A DNA stretch of 42,151 nucleotides, from NCBI GenBank assembly GCA_046299415.1, contig JBKBII010000014.1, forward strand, positions 1 to 42,151, given 5' to 3'. The first letter of the stretch is position 1. Each line of letters starts with the position of its first letter. The stretch is from JBKBII01 sp046299415. Its GTDB lineage: Bacteria > Pseudomonadota > Gammaproteobacteria > Ectothiorhodospirales > Ectothiorhodospiraceae. Below are positions 33,856-42,151 of this stretch, in pieces. The notes under the pieces are model-generated. The model ran no database searches, was not told where the DNA came from, and saw nothing but the letters and a program-made list of their open reading frames with translations. The translations under genes and the position numbers were made by a program.

Positions 33856-35369
33856 CGGACGCGCCACAACAACGTCTGCAATGGTTTTGCGTCGGCGGCG
33901 CTGTACGTGATCGATGGCTCGGACGCGCCGTAACGGATCGCGATTTTGTCGTCGTCGGTGCAACCCCCGAAATGCTGGAACGTGCCGGGTTTCACGCCGT
34001 GGGCCGAGACTTTCCTGTGTTTCTTCATCCAATTACCGGCGAAGAATGCGCGCTGGCACGCACCGAGCGAAAACAAGGCCGGGGCTACCGCGGCTTCACC
34101 GTTCATGCTGCGCCGAGCACGACACTCGAAGACGACTTACAGCGACGTGATCTGACGATCAACGCCCTCGCACAACCCGTCGCCAACGATCCATTGCACG
34201 CCGCACCAGAGGTCGCCTGGGACGCCCCAACGATTGATCCATTCGACGGCATTGCTGACCTCAAGGCAAAGCGTCTGCGCCACGTATCGAAGGCCTTTGT
34301 CGAAGATCCGGTGCGTCTTTTGCGTCTCGCGCGCTTCGCCGCGCAGCTCGCCAACACACCGACTCGCATCGACTACCTCGACGCCCCTGATCGGGCACGA
34401 GTCACACGACCGACTACGGCCGGCGCCGGGCGACGCGCGCTTTACAGCCTCGCGATCGGCTCTGTGCTCGCGCCTGATGATCCAGGCGCCGATACTCATG
34501 TCGATCGAATCGACACGCACAATGTCGATCGAATCGACACGCACATGGACCCGCAGACCGGCAACAGCGAATCTCGCACAGGCGTCAACCAGCACGGCTT
34601 TACCGTCGCGCCCGAAACACTCGACCTTGCACGGCGAATGGTTGCCGCCGGCGAGCTCGACCACCTCGTCCCCGAGCGCGTCTGGGCCGAATTGGAAAAG
34701 GCCCTCAAGGCGACCGACCCGGTTCGATTTATCGCAGTTCTGCAAGCGACCGAGGCCTTGTCGGTGATTCTGCCCGAAGTCGATGCCCTGTTCGGCGTTC
34801 CGCAGCCACCGCGCTACCATCCGGAGATCGATACCGGTGTACACACGGCGCTGGTTCTCGCCGCCGCCACCGCTATCACGACGGATCCGATGGTCAGGTT
34901 CGCCGCCTTGACCCACGATCTAGGCAAAGCCGACACGCCTGCCGAATGCCTGCCCTCTCATCCCGGCCACGAGCAGGCAGGTGTCAAACGAATCTCGGCC
35001 TTGTGTACACGTCTGCGCGTGCCGGCGGCCTATCGCGATCTCGCTCTTCTGGTCGCCGCCCATCACGGACACATACACCGCATTTTTGACCTCGCGCCCG
35101 ACACGATCGTCGAGCTGTTCGATGCGCTTGATCTGCAGCGTAAACCCGAGCGACTCGAGCCGTTCCTGCTCGCTGTCGAAGCGGACTTCCGAGGCCGCAC
35201 CGGTTTCGAGAATCGTCCCTATCCCCAGGCCGATCTTGCTCGCGAGCTTGCCAGTTGCTACCTCGGCATTCGCGCGGATGCCGAGCTGCTCGCCAATCAC
35301 AGCGGCGCCGCGATTGGCGGAGCATTGCGCGAACGCCGCATCCACGCAATCGCAGCCGAGATCGGCTGA
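33852..35369 (+). CDS. cca: Multifunctional CCA tRNA nucleotidyltransferase with HD domain
   Basis: Cca adds or repairs the CCA end of tRNAs. ATG 33852 overlaps the upstream stop and starts the family N-terminus. Motifs are CVGGAVRDRWLG at about 13-24, TDRDFVVVG with the catalytic acids at about 28-36, and LQRRDLTINALA. The C-terminal HD domain has HTALVLAA, ALTHDLGKADTP and HHGHIHR. Between FAAQLA (about 167) and HGFTVAPETL (about 248) an insertion of roughly 80 residues is present; E. coli Cca passes directly between these segments. It contains a 24-bp tandem duplication. Total length is 505 residues, compared with about 410 usually. Confidence 0.94.
   Translation: MTDAPQQRLQWFCVGGAVRDRWLGRAVTDRDFVVVGATPEMLERAGFHAVGRDFPVFLHPITGEECALARTERKQGRGYRGFTVHAAPSTTLEDDLQRRDLTINALAQPVANDPLHAAPEVAWDAPTIDPFDGIADLKAKRLRHVSKAFVEDPVRLLRLARFAAQLANTPTRIDYLDAPDRARVTRPTTAGAGRRALYSLAIGSVLAPDDPGADTHVDRIDTHNVDRIDTHMDPQTGNSESRTGVNQHGFTVAPETLDLARRMVAAGELDHLVPERVWAELEKALKATDPVRFIAVLQATEALSVILPEVDALFGVPQPPRYHPEIDTGVHTALVLAAATAITTDPMVRFAALTHDLGKADTPAECLPSHPGHEQAGVKRISALCTRLRVPAAYRDLALLVAAHHGHIHRIFDLAPDTIVELFDALDLQRKPERLEPFLLAVEADFRGRTGFENRPYPQADLARELASCYLGIRADAELLANHSGAAIGGALRERRIHAIAAEIG
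34498..34545 (+). repeat. Two perfect 24-bp tandem copies inside cca
   Basis: Copies at 34498-34521 and 34522-34545 are identical and keep the frame, encoding the octapeptide unit with VDRIDTH twice. They lie in the inserted hydrophilic segment of Cca. Confidence 0.95.
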
Positions 35370-35553
35370 CCCGCGGCCCTGGATCGGACGCAATTCAAAA
35401 CAGAGAACCCAAAACGGCGATCGCACGGGCTCCGCGCACAAGTTGCAACCAAGCCTGCAGCGAAAGTAGTCTCGCTGACCTCTTAATCGCCAGCCGGGCG
35501 CGCCTCATGCACCATCTGGGACCTACCCACGAACCTAACGGACAAGCAAACCG

Positions 35554-36267
35554 ATGAGCGAAACCGACAACACGTTCGATGCCGCCAAGACCGACGCCTA
35601 CTCTGAAGTGCGTCGCACCATGGTCGAGCAGCAGGTGCGCCCCTGGGATGTGCTCGACCCACGCGTACTCGATCGCCTTGAAGAACTTCCGCGCGAGCGA
35701 TTCTTCCCACCGGAACTCGCCGGCCTCGCTTACGCTGATCTCGAACTGCCGCTGCGCGATCCTGAGTCGGGCGCGAATCTCGCCAAGGCGCTGGCACCCA
35801 AGATCGTTGGGCGCTTCGCCCAGGGCGCGCGTCTCGACACCACAGACACCGTGCTCGAAATCGGCACCGGATCAGGCTACCTGACCGCCGTCCTCGCGGG
35901 CCTCGTGGCACACGTCGATTCCGTCGAACGACACGAGGTACTCAAGCTCCGCGCCCGTGCCACCCTCGACGCCCTCGGCTACGACAACACATCGTTGCGG
36001 ACACAAACCGTCACACGCGAGTGGACCGCACCGCGTGAGCGCTACGATGCCATCATCGTTACGGGCGCGATTGCGGAGAACACCGCATTTCTCGAACGCA
36101 TGCTGGCCGTCGGCGGACGACTGATCGTCACCGTCGGCGAAGCTCCGGCGATGCAGGTGCAACGCATCACGCGCCTCTCGATCGATGCCTTCAAGCGGGA
36201 AACACTGTTCGAAACCTGCCTCGACCCGCTCGCGGGTTTTGCCGCAGCGCCTGTATTCGAGTTCTAG
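35554..36267 (+). CDS. Protein-L-isoaspartate O-methyltransferase family protein
   Basis: The 237-residue protein has VRRTMVEQQVRPWDVLDPRVLDRL at its start, and a SAM site VLEIGTGSGYLTAVLA at about 103-118, in the PCMT family. Many proteobacteria have this version just upstream of tolC, as here. True Pcm repairs isoaspartyl residues in damaged proteins; members of this subgroup are less well characterised, so the repair activity is not certain. It is followed by tolC on the same strand after 365 bases with a separate promoter. Confidence 0.85.
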   Translation: MSETDNTFDAAKTDAYSEVRRTMVEQQVRPWDVLDPRVLDRLEELPRERFFPPELAGLAYADLELPLRDPESGANLAKALAPKIVGRFAQGARLDTTDTVLEIGTGSGYLTAVLAGLVAHVDSVERHEVLKLRARATLDALGYDNTSLRTQTVTREWTAPRERYDAIIVTGAIAENTAFLERMLAVGGRLIVTVGEAPAMQVQRITRLSIDAFKRETLFETCLDPLAGFAAAPVFEF

Positions 36268-36487
36268 ACGCCGCACTCAAGACCTCGACTAAACGCAGAG
36301 TCGGCGCGTGCAGCATCGGCGCGGCCCCAATTCATCAACGGCAAATCAGCGGGCGTAATGTCGCACAACGCACCCACGCGGCGCACTGCGTCATCAGGCC
36401 CTACTCGATACCTTTTAAGCCGAGCCGTGTCGGAATGGCATCTGTGCATGTTTTGCGCGCTCTGATGTCTCGCTCGGCCCCGGCGCT

Positions 36488-36496
36488 TGCTACAAT
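36488..36496 (+). promoter_or_regulatory. Candidate extended -10 promoter of tolC
   Basis: TGCTACAAT is an extended -10 motif about 140 bases before the tolC start. No convincing -35 box is present, which is common for this promoter type. I see no gene in the 36268-36632 gap. Confidence 0.4.
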
Positions 36497-36632
36497 GCGC
36501 CGGCCGAACGCGCCTCGTCGTCCGACCTTTCCAAGCGACCGACGTCGGTCAGCCAGCCGCCCGAAAAACACCCGGTCTATGCGACGCCCGCAATCCGCAT
36601 CGATCCTCCGTATCGATATCAGGAGCCCGACC

Positions 36633-38087
36633 ATGACCTCGCTCATGCCTGCGGATCGTTCCGCACCCGACAGCGCCCCCGATCGCCGTCGCCATGTCTC
36701 GCTGCGACAGCTAGTCGGCGCTGCCGTGCTGGCTCTGATGTGGCCAGCCCTCGCCCCAGCGGCTGACCTCATCACGGTTTACGACCGCGCCCAGGAAGTC
36801 GATCCCGATTTACGTCGTGCCGAGGCTGAATTTCGCGCCACCCTGGAAAATCGTGCGATCGTCGGTAGCGCCTTTCTCCCGCAGATCGACGCCGAGGGCA
36901 ATGTCGGGCTGTTCTACAGCGATCCTGACGGACTGCCATCGCAAGACGGCTCAAGCTGGCGGCTGGGCCTGACGCTCAATCAGCTGATCTTCGATCGCCG
37001 ACGGAACATCGAACGCGGCCAAACCGAACTGGCCATCGCGGCCGCCGGGGCCCAACTCGAAGGCGCTCGCGAAGATCTGATTCTGCGCGTCGCGGAGGCC
37101 TACTTCGACATCCTTGTTGCGCAGGAGACCCTCGCATTCCGCGACGCCGAAGTCGAAGCCATCGAACGCCAACTCGACCAAACGCAACGCCGCTTCGAAG
37201 TGGGCCTGATTGCGATCACGGACGTCCGCGAAGCCGAGGCCCAGGCTGACATCGCACGTGCTGAAGCCGTTGCTGCGCGCAACGCGCTCGATCTCGCGCG
37301 GGAATCACTCGCAGCGATCACCGACGAGTTCTACGACGAATTGAACGGTCTCGGGGAATCGCTCGACCCCGTCCTGCCCGACCCGACGGACGCTCAAGCC
37401 TGGGTCGACGCCGCTCTCGAAAACAACCGTCTACTTGCTGCACAGCGTCTCGAAACGGAAGCCCGTCGCGAAGACATCGCCCTCGCCCGCGCAGAGCGAC
37501 TCCCGCGTGTGGGCCTTAACGCCTCGATCACCGAATCCGGCTTCGGCAGTGTAAACAACGGGGGTGGAGCGGGCGGCGGTGGGCGCATCGACTCGACCGA
37601 CGCCCAAATCGGAATTGGCGTCAATATTCCGCTCTACACCGGCGGCCGTGTTCCCGCGATCACGCGACAATCACGGGAGAACTTCACGGCGGCAACCGAG
37701 GGCCTTGAACGCGCGCAGCGACGCACGATTCAGGACACTCGCAGCGCCTACCTCACGGTCGTCTCGAACGCCTCACGCGTACGCGCGCTCGAACAAGCGC
37801 TTGTCTCGACCCGCGCCGCATTCGATGCTGCGGCCGCCGGTTTTGAAGTCGGCACGCGTACCCAGGTCGACGTCTTACTCGCGCTTCGCGAAGTGTTCCG
37901 CGCCGAACGCGACTACGCCGAAGTGCGCTACCGTTACCTGTTCGACCGATTGCGCCTTCAAGCCGCGGTCGGAGCCCTCGATCGCAGCCAGTTGGAGACC
38001 ATCAACGCGCTGTTGGTCGCCAGCGACTCGCGTGCGACGCGCCTCGAGGCCTTGGGTGCGAGAGCACGGGACGGTAGCGCTCGATAG
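36633..38087 (+). CDS. tolC: TolC family outer membrane efflux channel
   Basis: TolC forms the outer-membrane tunnel for efflux pumps and type I secretion. The start is ATG 36633, with AGGAG 7 bases upstream; the open frame continues 66 codons further up without support. A signal peptide ends near WPALAPAADLITVYDRA. The family pattern follows: DLRRAEAEFRATLENRAIV, the coiled-coil helices (ETLAFRDAEVEAIERQLDQT, RRFEVGLIAITDV, and later FEVGTRTQVDVLLALRE) and SAYLTVVSNASRVRALEQAL. Length is 484 residues. A Gly-rich loop (GGGAGGGGR) lies in the middle. No pump genes are adjacent. Confidence 0.94.
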   Translation: MTSLMPADRSAPDSAPDRRRHVSLRQLVGAAVLALMWPALAPAADLITVYDRAQEVDPDLRRAEAEFRATLENRAIVGSAFLPQIDAEGNVGLFYSDPDGLPSQDGSSWRLGLTLNQLIFDRRRNIERGQTELAIAAAGAQLEGAREDLILRVAEAYFDILVAQETLAFRDAEVEAIERQLDQTQRRFEVGLIAITDVREAEAQADIARAEAVAARNALDLARESLAAITDEFYDELNGLGESLDPVLPDPTDAQAWVDAALENNRLLAAQRLETEARREDIALARAERLPRVGLNASITESGFGSVNNGGGAGGGGRIDSTDAQIGIGVNIPLYTGGRVPAITRQSRENFTAATEGLERAQRRTIQDTRSAYLTVVSNASRVRALEQALVSTRAAFDAAAAGFEVGTRTQVDVLLALREVFRAERDYAEVRYRYLFDRLRLQAAVGALDRSQLETINALLVASDSRATRLEALGARARDGSAR

Positions 38088-38175
38088 ACGCCGTGCCGAG
38101 CATGACGGACGCTCACCGAAAGCACGCGCACACGCACCATGGCCTGTGCGTATCCACTGACGCCGAAAGCCGTCG

Positions 38176-38994
38176 ATGAGTCAGCCGAAGAATAGTCTCG
38201 GCCCTCGGCTTGCCCGTCGCGACGGCGCCCAGCTGCTCATCGTCGACGTGCAAACGCGCCTGCTTGCGGCGATACCAACGGACGCAGCCGAGCGCATCGA
38301 GCGCAACATCGGACGACTGATCCTCGGCGCACGGACCCTCTCGATACCGGTAGCGGTCAGCCTGCAGTACCCGCAAGGCCTAGGACCGCTCTCGCCAACG
38401 CTCATGGCCGTACTAGACGGACAGCGCGAACCGGATTCGGCTGACAGCACCACGCGATCCGAATCTGTCGAAGCCGGCGCGGCCACGCCCAAGGACGCCA
38501 GCCCGCCTTCGACCGAGAACATATTCGTCAAGACGGCGTTCTCGTGTTGCGCAGACTCAGCACTAGCGACTCGACTGGGGCTCGCCGCGCAATCGGATTC
38601 GGAGCCGAACACAAGGGTCGGCGTATCGAGTGATGAAGCGCCCCGAACCCTGATCGACGACACATCAACGAGTCAAGCCGAAGCGCAACCGGTCGCGCCC
38701 GGCGCATCGTCGAATCAAGCCAATGGCACGGGCGATATCGTAATCTGCGGCATCGAGGCCCACATCTGTGTGCTGCAGACTGCGCTCGAACTGCGGGCGC
38801 GACTGGCTCCGGAGCGGCGAGTGATCGTCGTTTCCGACGCGGTCGCGTCGCGTGATCCGCAGCACTGCGAAGATGCGCTTCAGCGTTTGCGTACCGAGCT
38901 GGTCATCGTCGCCAATCACGAGTCGATCCTGTTCGAGTGGATGCGTGACTCTGCACATCCCGCGTTCAAAACCGTCAGCGCTCTCATCCGCTGA
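38176..38994 (+). CDS. Isochorismatase-like cysteine hydrolase with long insertions
   Basis: The protein has the cysteine hydrolase triad of the isochorismatase-like family: Asp in LLIVDVQTRL at about residue 24, Lys in FVKTAFSCC and Cys in GIEAHICVLQTAL. Such YcaC-like proteins hydrolyse amides or esters; the substrate cannot be told. Of the 272 residues, two hydrophilic stretches are unusual: about 83-112 (Ser/Thr/Glu-rich) and about 135-190 (Asp/Ser/Thr/Ala-rich), absent from typical 180-210 residue members. ATG at 38176 follows tolC by 88 bases on the same strand. Confidence 0.85.
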   Translation: MSQPKNSLGPRLARRDGAQLLIVDVQTRLLAAIPTDAAERIERNIGRLILGARTLSIPVAVSLQYPQGLGPLSPTLMAVLDGQREPDSADSTTRSESVEAGAATPKDASPPSTENIFVKTAFSCCADSALATRLGLAAQSDSEPNTRVGVSSDEAPRTLIDDTSTSQAEAQPVAPGASSNQANGTGDIVICGIEAHICVLQTALELRARLAPERRVIVVSDAVASRDPQHCEDALQRLRTELVIVANHESILFEWMRDSAHPAFKTVSALIR

Positions 38995-39425
38995 GCTCCT
39001 ACGACCAGCCCGATCTCGACGACGCCCGCCCTGACCAAAGCTCATTTCTCGAGGTCTCGCGTGGTCGACGAATCGTGGCCTGCGTGTAAAGGTTCGAGCG
39101 AGCCGATCGGAGCATCTGTGCGGGGACAGGGGTGGTTCAGGTCCCAGGGGCACCGCGACTTCGACATTTTTCGGCCGCATTTCAACGGCGCAAAGTGACA
39201 CCTGCTCGCTGTACAGAACGCTTCAGGGCAGTTTTTTTCGCGGCACGGCTCTCGCGAGCGGTTCACGTGGCAGCTCGCTAGAGATTCACCGCGACGCGCC
39301 CAGCATTATCATTGTCGCGCCATGAGACCGCGGCACCGTCCTTGTGACGCCACCACAGCGACGCTTGAGTCTTCTACGCAAACATAATCAGTGCAAAACT
39401 TCTCAGTCTCGAGATCGAGCCAGCC
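38995..39425. other. Intergenic region without confirmed gene
   Basis: A minus-strand frame (39042-39266, GTG start) has eight cysteines in 74 residues but no ribosome binding site. Nothing else is supported. Confidence 0.4.
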
Positions 39426-40283
39426 ATGTTTTTGACTGCAGACCAATACCGCCGATGCGACCGTCGCGCGATTACCCTGCTCGGCATGTCAGGTGTCGGC
39501 AAGACCCATCTGTCGAGCCGTCTGCGTCTTGCCGACTGGTTTCACTACTCCGGTGACTACCGCATCGGCACGCGCTATCTCGACGAAGAAATCCTCGACA
39601 ACATCAAGCTCCAAGCGGTACAGGTTCCATTCCTGCGCGAGCTGCTGCGCTCAGACTCGATCCAGATCGTCAATCACCTCTCTGTCGATAACTTGGCGCC
39701 TGTATCGAGCTTTCTCGGAAAACTCGGCAATCCGGAGCTCGGTGGCCTACCCCTGAAGGAGTTCAAGCGGCGCCAGCGTCTCCACGAAGAAGCAGAGATC
39801 GAGGCCATGCGTGATGTGCCGAAGTTCATCGACAAGGCTCACCGGCTGTTCGGTCACCGACACTTCATCAACGATGCGGGTGGATCCGTCTGCGAAATTG
39901 ACGCACCCGACGTTCTGCCTCTGCTGGCTGAACACACGATCATTCTGTACCTGCGTGCTGACGAAACTACCGAGCGAACACTGATCGAACGTGCAAAAAA
40001 ATCACCCAAGCCGTTGTTTTACAGAGAAGATTTTCTCGACGAACATCTGAGCGACTACCTCGAGCTGCAGGCGTTGCAGTACGTCGCCGAAATCGATCCC
40101 GACGACTTCGTGCGGTGGATTTTTCCGCGACTGTTTCACGCTCGCATTCCGCGCTACGACGCTATCGCACGCCAGTACGGCTACAGGGTCGCCGCGGCCG
40201 ACGTGCTCGATCTGCGCGATGCCACCGATTTTGACGACCTCCTAGTCGAAACCCTGTCACGAGCCGAGCGCGAGGGCCGCTGA
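39426..40283 (+). CDS. Uncharacterised P-loop NTPase coupled to metA
   Basis: The 285-residue protein has a P-loop GMSGVGKTHLS at about 20-30 in an adenylate-kinase-like fold region. Further on are RYLDEEILDNIK, FINDAGGSVCEID, and HTIILYLRADETTERTLIERAKKSPKPLF. The last is reminiscent of the lid region of small-molecule or nucleotide kinases. I do not recognise a named family. Its stop codon overlaps the start of metA (TGATG), so the two are translated together. A role related to methionine or sulfur metabolism is possible, but not shown. Confidence 0.8.
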   Translation: MFLTADQYRRCDRRAITLLGMSGVGKTHLSSRLRLADWFHYSGDYRIGTRYLDEEILDNIKLQAVQVPFLRELLRSDSIQIVNHLSVDNLAPVSSFLGKLGNPELGGLPLKEFKRRQRLHEEAEIEAMRDVPKFIDKAHRLFGHRHFINDAGGSVCEIDAPDVLPLLAEHTIILYLRADETTERTLIERAKKSPKPLFYREDFLDEHLSDYLELQALQYVAEIDPDDFVRWIFPRLFHARIPRYDAIARQYGYRVAAADVLDLRDATDFDDLLVETLSRAEREGR

Positions 40284-41383
40284 TGCCACTGGTTGCTGCG
40301 TCCAATCTCCCCACTTTCGAGCGTCTGCGCGCCGAGGGCGCGACAGTGCTCCCGACCGAATTCGCCGAACGCCAAGACATTCGCGGTCTACACATCGGCC
40401 TGCTCAATATGATGCCGGACGCCGCCTTGCAAGCGACCGAGCGGCAGTTTTTTCGCCTGATTGGAGAATCGAACCAAATCGCGCAGTTCTACGTTCACCC
40501 GTTCACATTGGACGAACTGCCCCGCGGACCGACTGGACGCGAACATGTTGAGCGTTATTACGAACGCTTCGATACCATCGCAGAACAAGGGCTCGATGCC
40601 CTGATCATCACCGGCGCGAATGTCAATCAACCCGATCTCGCGCTCGAACCTTTCTGGGATCCTCTCAAACGCGTCGTCGACTGGGCCTTCGAGAACGTCA
40701 CATCGACGCTATGCTCCTGTCTCGCGACCCACGCGGTCATGCAAGCGCGATTCGGCGAAAAACGGGTGCCACGGGTGGTGCGATTCTCCGACCTTGAACC
40801 CGGCCAAGAGAAGCTCTGGGGAGTCTTCAGCCACCGTCTCACCAACCGCGCTCACCCGTTGGTGGCGGGCATGAACACGCGCTTCGATGTGCCACATTCT
40901 CGCTACAACGACATCAGCGCCGAACAATTCGAGCGCCACGAACTCGAAGTCCTAGCCAAAACCGCCAGCGACGATGTTCACCTCGCCGTATCTCCAGACG
41001 GGTTCCGCCTCGTCTTTTTTCAAGGTCACCCCGAGTACGACATCATCTCGCTGCTGAAAGAGTACAAGCGTGAGGTTGGGCGGTTTTTCGCCGGCCAACG
41101 CGGCGAATACCCACCGTTCCCCGATCACTACTTCAGCCGTCGATCGATGGCGATCCTCGACGAGTACGCCGACCGGGCTCACCACGCGCACTCACGCGGC
41201 CGGGAGCTGCCCCAATTTCCCGAGCCATTGTTGCTCGAGGCCCTCGACAACACCTGGCACGACTCGGCCTTGGCGGTCATGAACAACTGGATCGGCAACG
41301 TCTACCAGATCACCAATCTCGATCGCCGGCGACCCTTCCGCGACGAAATCGACCCTGCCGACCCGCTCGGGCAACGCAGCTGA
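40283..41383 (+). CDS. metA: Divergent homoserine O-acyltransferase (MetA family)
   Basis: MetA acylates homoserine in methionine synthesis. The family start LHIGLLNMMPDAALQATERQFFRLIG is at about 36-61. The catalytic cysteine is in CSCLATHA (about residue 146) and the histidine in FFQGHPEYD. The usual neighbour of that cysteine, the CWGAQA pattern of E. coli, is replaced by CLATHA. The acyl-CoA specificity loop reads TGANVN where E. coli has TGAPLG. Asn therefore replaces the Gly tied to succinyl-CoA use and the Glu tied to acetyl-CoA use. Acyl donor is therefore open. It overlaps the upstream P-loop gene by one base (TGATG). Confidence 0.88.
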   Translation: MPLVAASNLPTFERLRAEGATVLPTEFAERQDIRGLHIGLLNMMPDAALQATERQFFRLIGESNQIAQFYVHPFTLDELPRGPTGREHVERYYERFDTIAEQGLDALIITGANVNQPDLALEPFWDPLKRVVDWAFENVTSTLCSCLATHAVMQARFGEKRVPRVVRFSDLEPGQEKLWGVFSHRLTNRAHPLVAGMNTRFDVPHSRYNDISAEQFERHELEVLAKTASDDVHLAVSPDGFRLVFFQGHPEYDIISLLKEYKREVGRFFAGQRGEYPPFPDHYFSRRSMAILDEYADRAHHAHSRGRELPQFPEPLLLEALDNTWHDSALAVMNNWIGNVYQITNLDRRRPFRDEIDPADPLGQRS

Positions 41384-41501
41384 CCGATTTGTCGGCGATG
41401 ACGAAAACCACCGCCATCATCATTTCGACGGCAGGCGTTGATCACTTAGAACTGGACCTCTCAAATACGCCCTAGGTTGGTCCAGAGGCGTGCGAGGCGC
41501 G

Positions 41502-42101
41502 TCAGTCGGCCATTACGCTCGCCACACCATTACGCTCGAGGAGTTCGGCTGAAATCAACCAATGCTGACCCGTGCGTTCGCTCCACGCCGATTCGGTCGG
41601 ATCGCGTCGGACATCATCGAGCCAAGCGTCAAAAACGGCCTCCGGCCAGCCATCGACGATGTATGCAATCAGTGCATCGACATCGCTATCGGTCAGTGGC
41701 CCGCCATGTTCTACGCCGAACGCCGGCATCGCGGAACGTAACGATTCGGTTCCGACCAGACCAACTGCCGAGCCGTGCCGAATCATGTCGCGTAACTGCC
41801 ATGGCGGGTGATGCCAGCTATGCGCACTACCATTGAGCGCCGGTGGCCCGAATCGTCCATCGGTATCGCGTACCCACCATTCTGGCGCGCCCCCTCGGTC
41901 ATCACCATGACAGGCCGCACAGTGAACCGCGTAAAGCCTCTGGCCTCCCACCACTTTCTCATCAGACGCGTCGCGCAAGGCCCGCGCCTCGGCTACGGCG
42001 GTCGCGGCCTGACGCTCGGTATCGCTATTTGAGTTGCAGCCTGTCAGAGTCAGCAGCAACACCACTGCCAGCCCTGTGGGGTGATGATTGAAATGCGACA
42101 A
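41502..42101 (-). CDS. Lipoprotein c-type cytochrome
   Basis: The 199-residue protein has a lipobox signal peptide (GLAVVLLLTLTGC, lipidated Cys at about residue 22) and one heme site CAACH at about 61-65. A probable axial methionine is in RSAMPAFG. It is a small cytochrome c anchored in a membrane facing the periplasm. It is alone at the window edge, convergent with metA. Partner and function are unknown. Confidence 0.9.
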   Translation of the reverse strand: MSHFNHHPTGLAVVLLLTLTGCNSNSDTERQAATAVAEARALRDASDEKVVGGQRLYAVHCAACHGDDRGGAPEWWVRDTDGRFGPPALNGSAHSWHHPPWQLRDMIRHGSAVGLVGTESLRSAMPAFGVEHGGPLTDSDVDALIAYIVDGWPEAVFDAWLDDVRRDPTESAWSERTGQHWLISAELLERNGVASVMAD

Positions 42102-42151
42102 GGGAAAAAAGGCAAGAAACGGGTATCTTGCAATAGGAACAACAGGTTAGA

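Noticed and set aside
1..42151. CRISPR arrays, insertion sequences and rRNA genes.
   Set aside because: No regularly spaced repeats, transposase genes or rRNA sequence were seen.

Overview
The window comes from a fairly GC-rich gammaproteobacterium. The evidence is gene content: a FixN-type cbb3 oxidase operon with its assembly genes, an rsmD / M16 pair / ftsY / rpoH block, bioH-bioC, plsY, tsaD, cca and tolC. Genus cannot be fixed from the sequence.

Region 1 (1 to about 6560) looks like the end of a laterally acquired island. It lies on the 3' side of a tRNA-Phe gene (6600-6675, minus strand), the usual integration side. The left part is a defence-type cassette: the C-terminal part of a DUF1156 methylase-like protein, an intact DUF499 P-loop ATPase, then two damaged genes, a small zinc-ribbon protein and a TcmP (three-Cys-motif partner) protein. 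Each of these two has a single in-frame TGA where tryptophan is expected. The TcmP gene is then cut off by a fused piece of phage DNA holding a truncated 3TM holin, a DUF6127-like membrane protein, a frame-shifted small gene, a 47-residue ORF and an N-terminal zinc-ribbon protein.

Region 2 (6600-13850) is core genome. It has tRNA-Phe with a clear promoter and terminator, rsmD, an M16 peptidase pair (one with the HxxEH site, one without), then divergently ftsY and rpoH. The ftsE and ftsX genes usually found between the last two are absent. The gap instead holds a near-perfect CIRCE element, suggesting HrcA control of the heat-shock sigma factor.

Region 3 (14590-24963, minus strand) is the high-affinity terminal oxidase locus: ccoNOQP with a strong terminator, then ccoG, ccoH, ccoI, ccoS and an unrecognised 33-residue membrane peptide with an excellent ribosome binding site.

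Region 4 (25510-42101) carries bioC and bioH, plsY, tsaD, an aldehyde dehydrogenase, an NDUFA9-like reductase overlapping cca, a PCMT-family protein, tolC, an isochorismatase-like hydrolase, an uncharacterised P-loop protein overlapping a divergent metA, and a lipoprotein cytochrome c.

A recurring oddity is long hydrophilic, probably disordered insertions or extensions in otherwise conserved proteins (RsmD, FtsY, CcoI, TsaD, Cca, isochorismatase-like). The best candidates for something undescribed are the defence cassette with its paired Trp-to-TGA codons, the 33-residue peptide beside the cco genes, the P-loop/metA gene pair, and the CIRCE element before rpoH.
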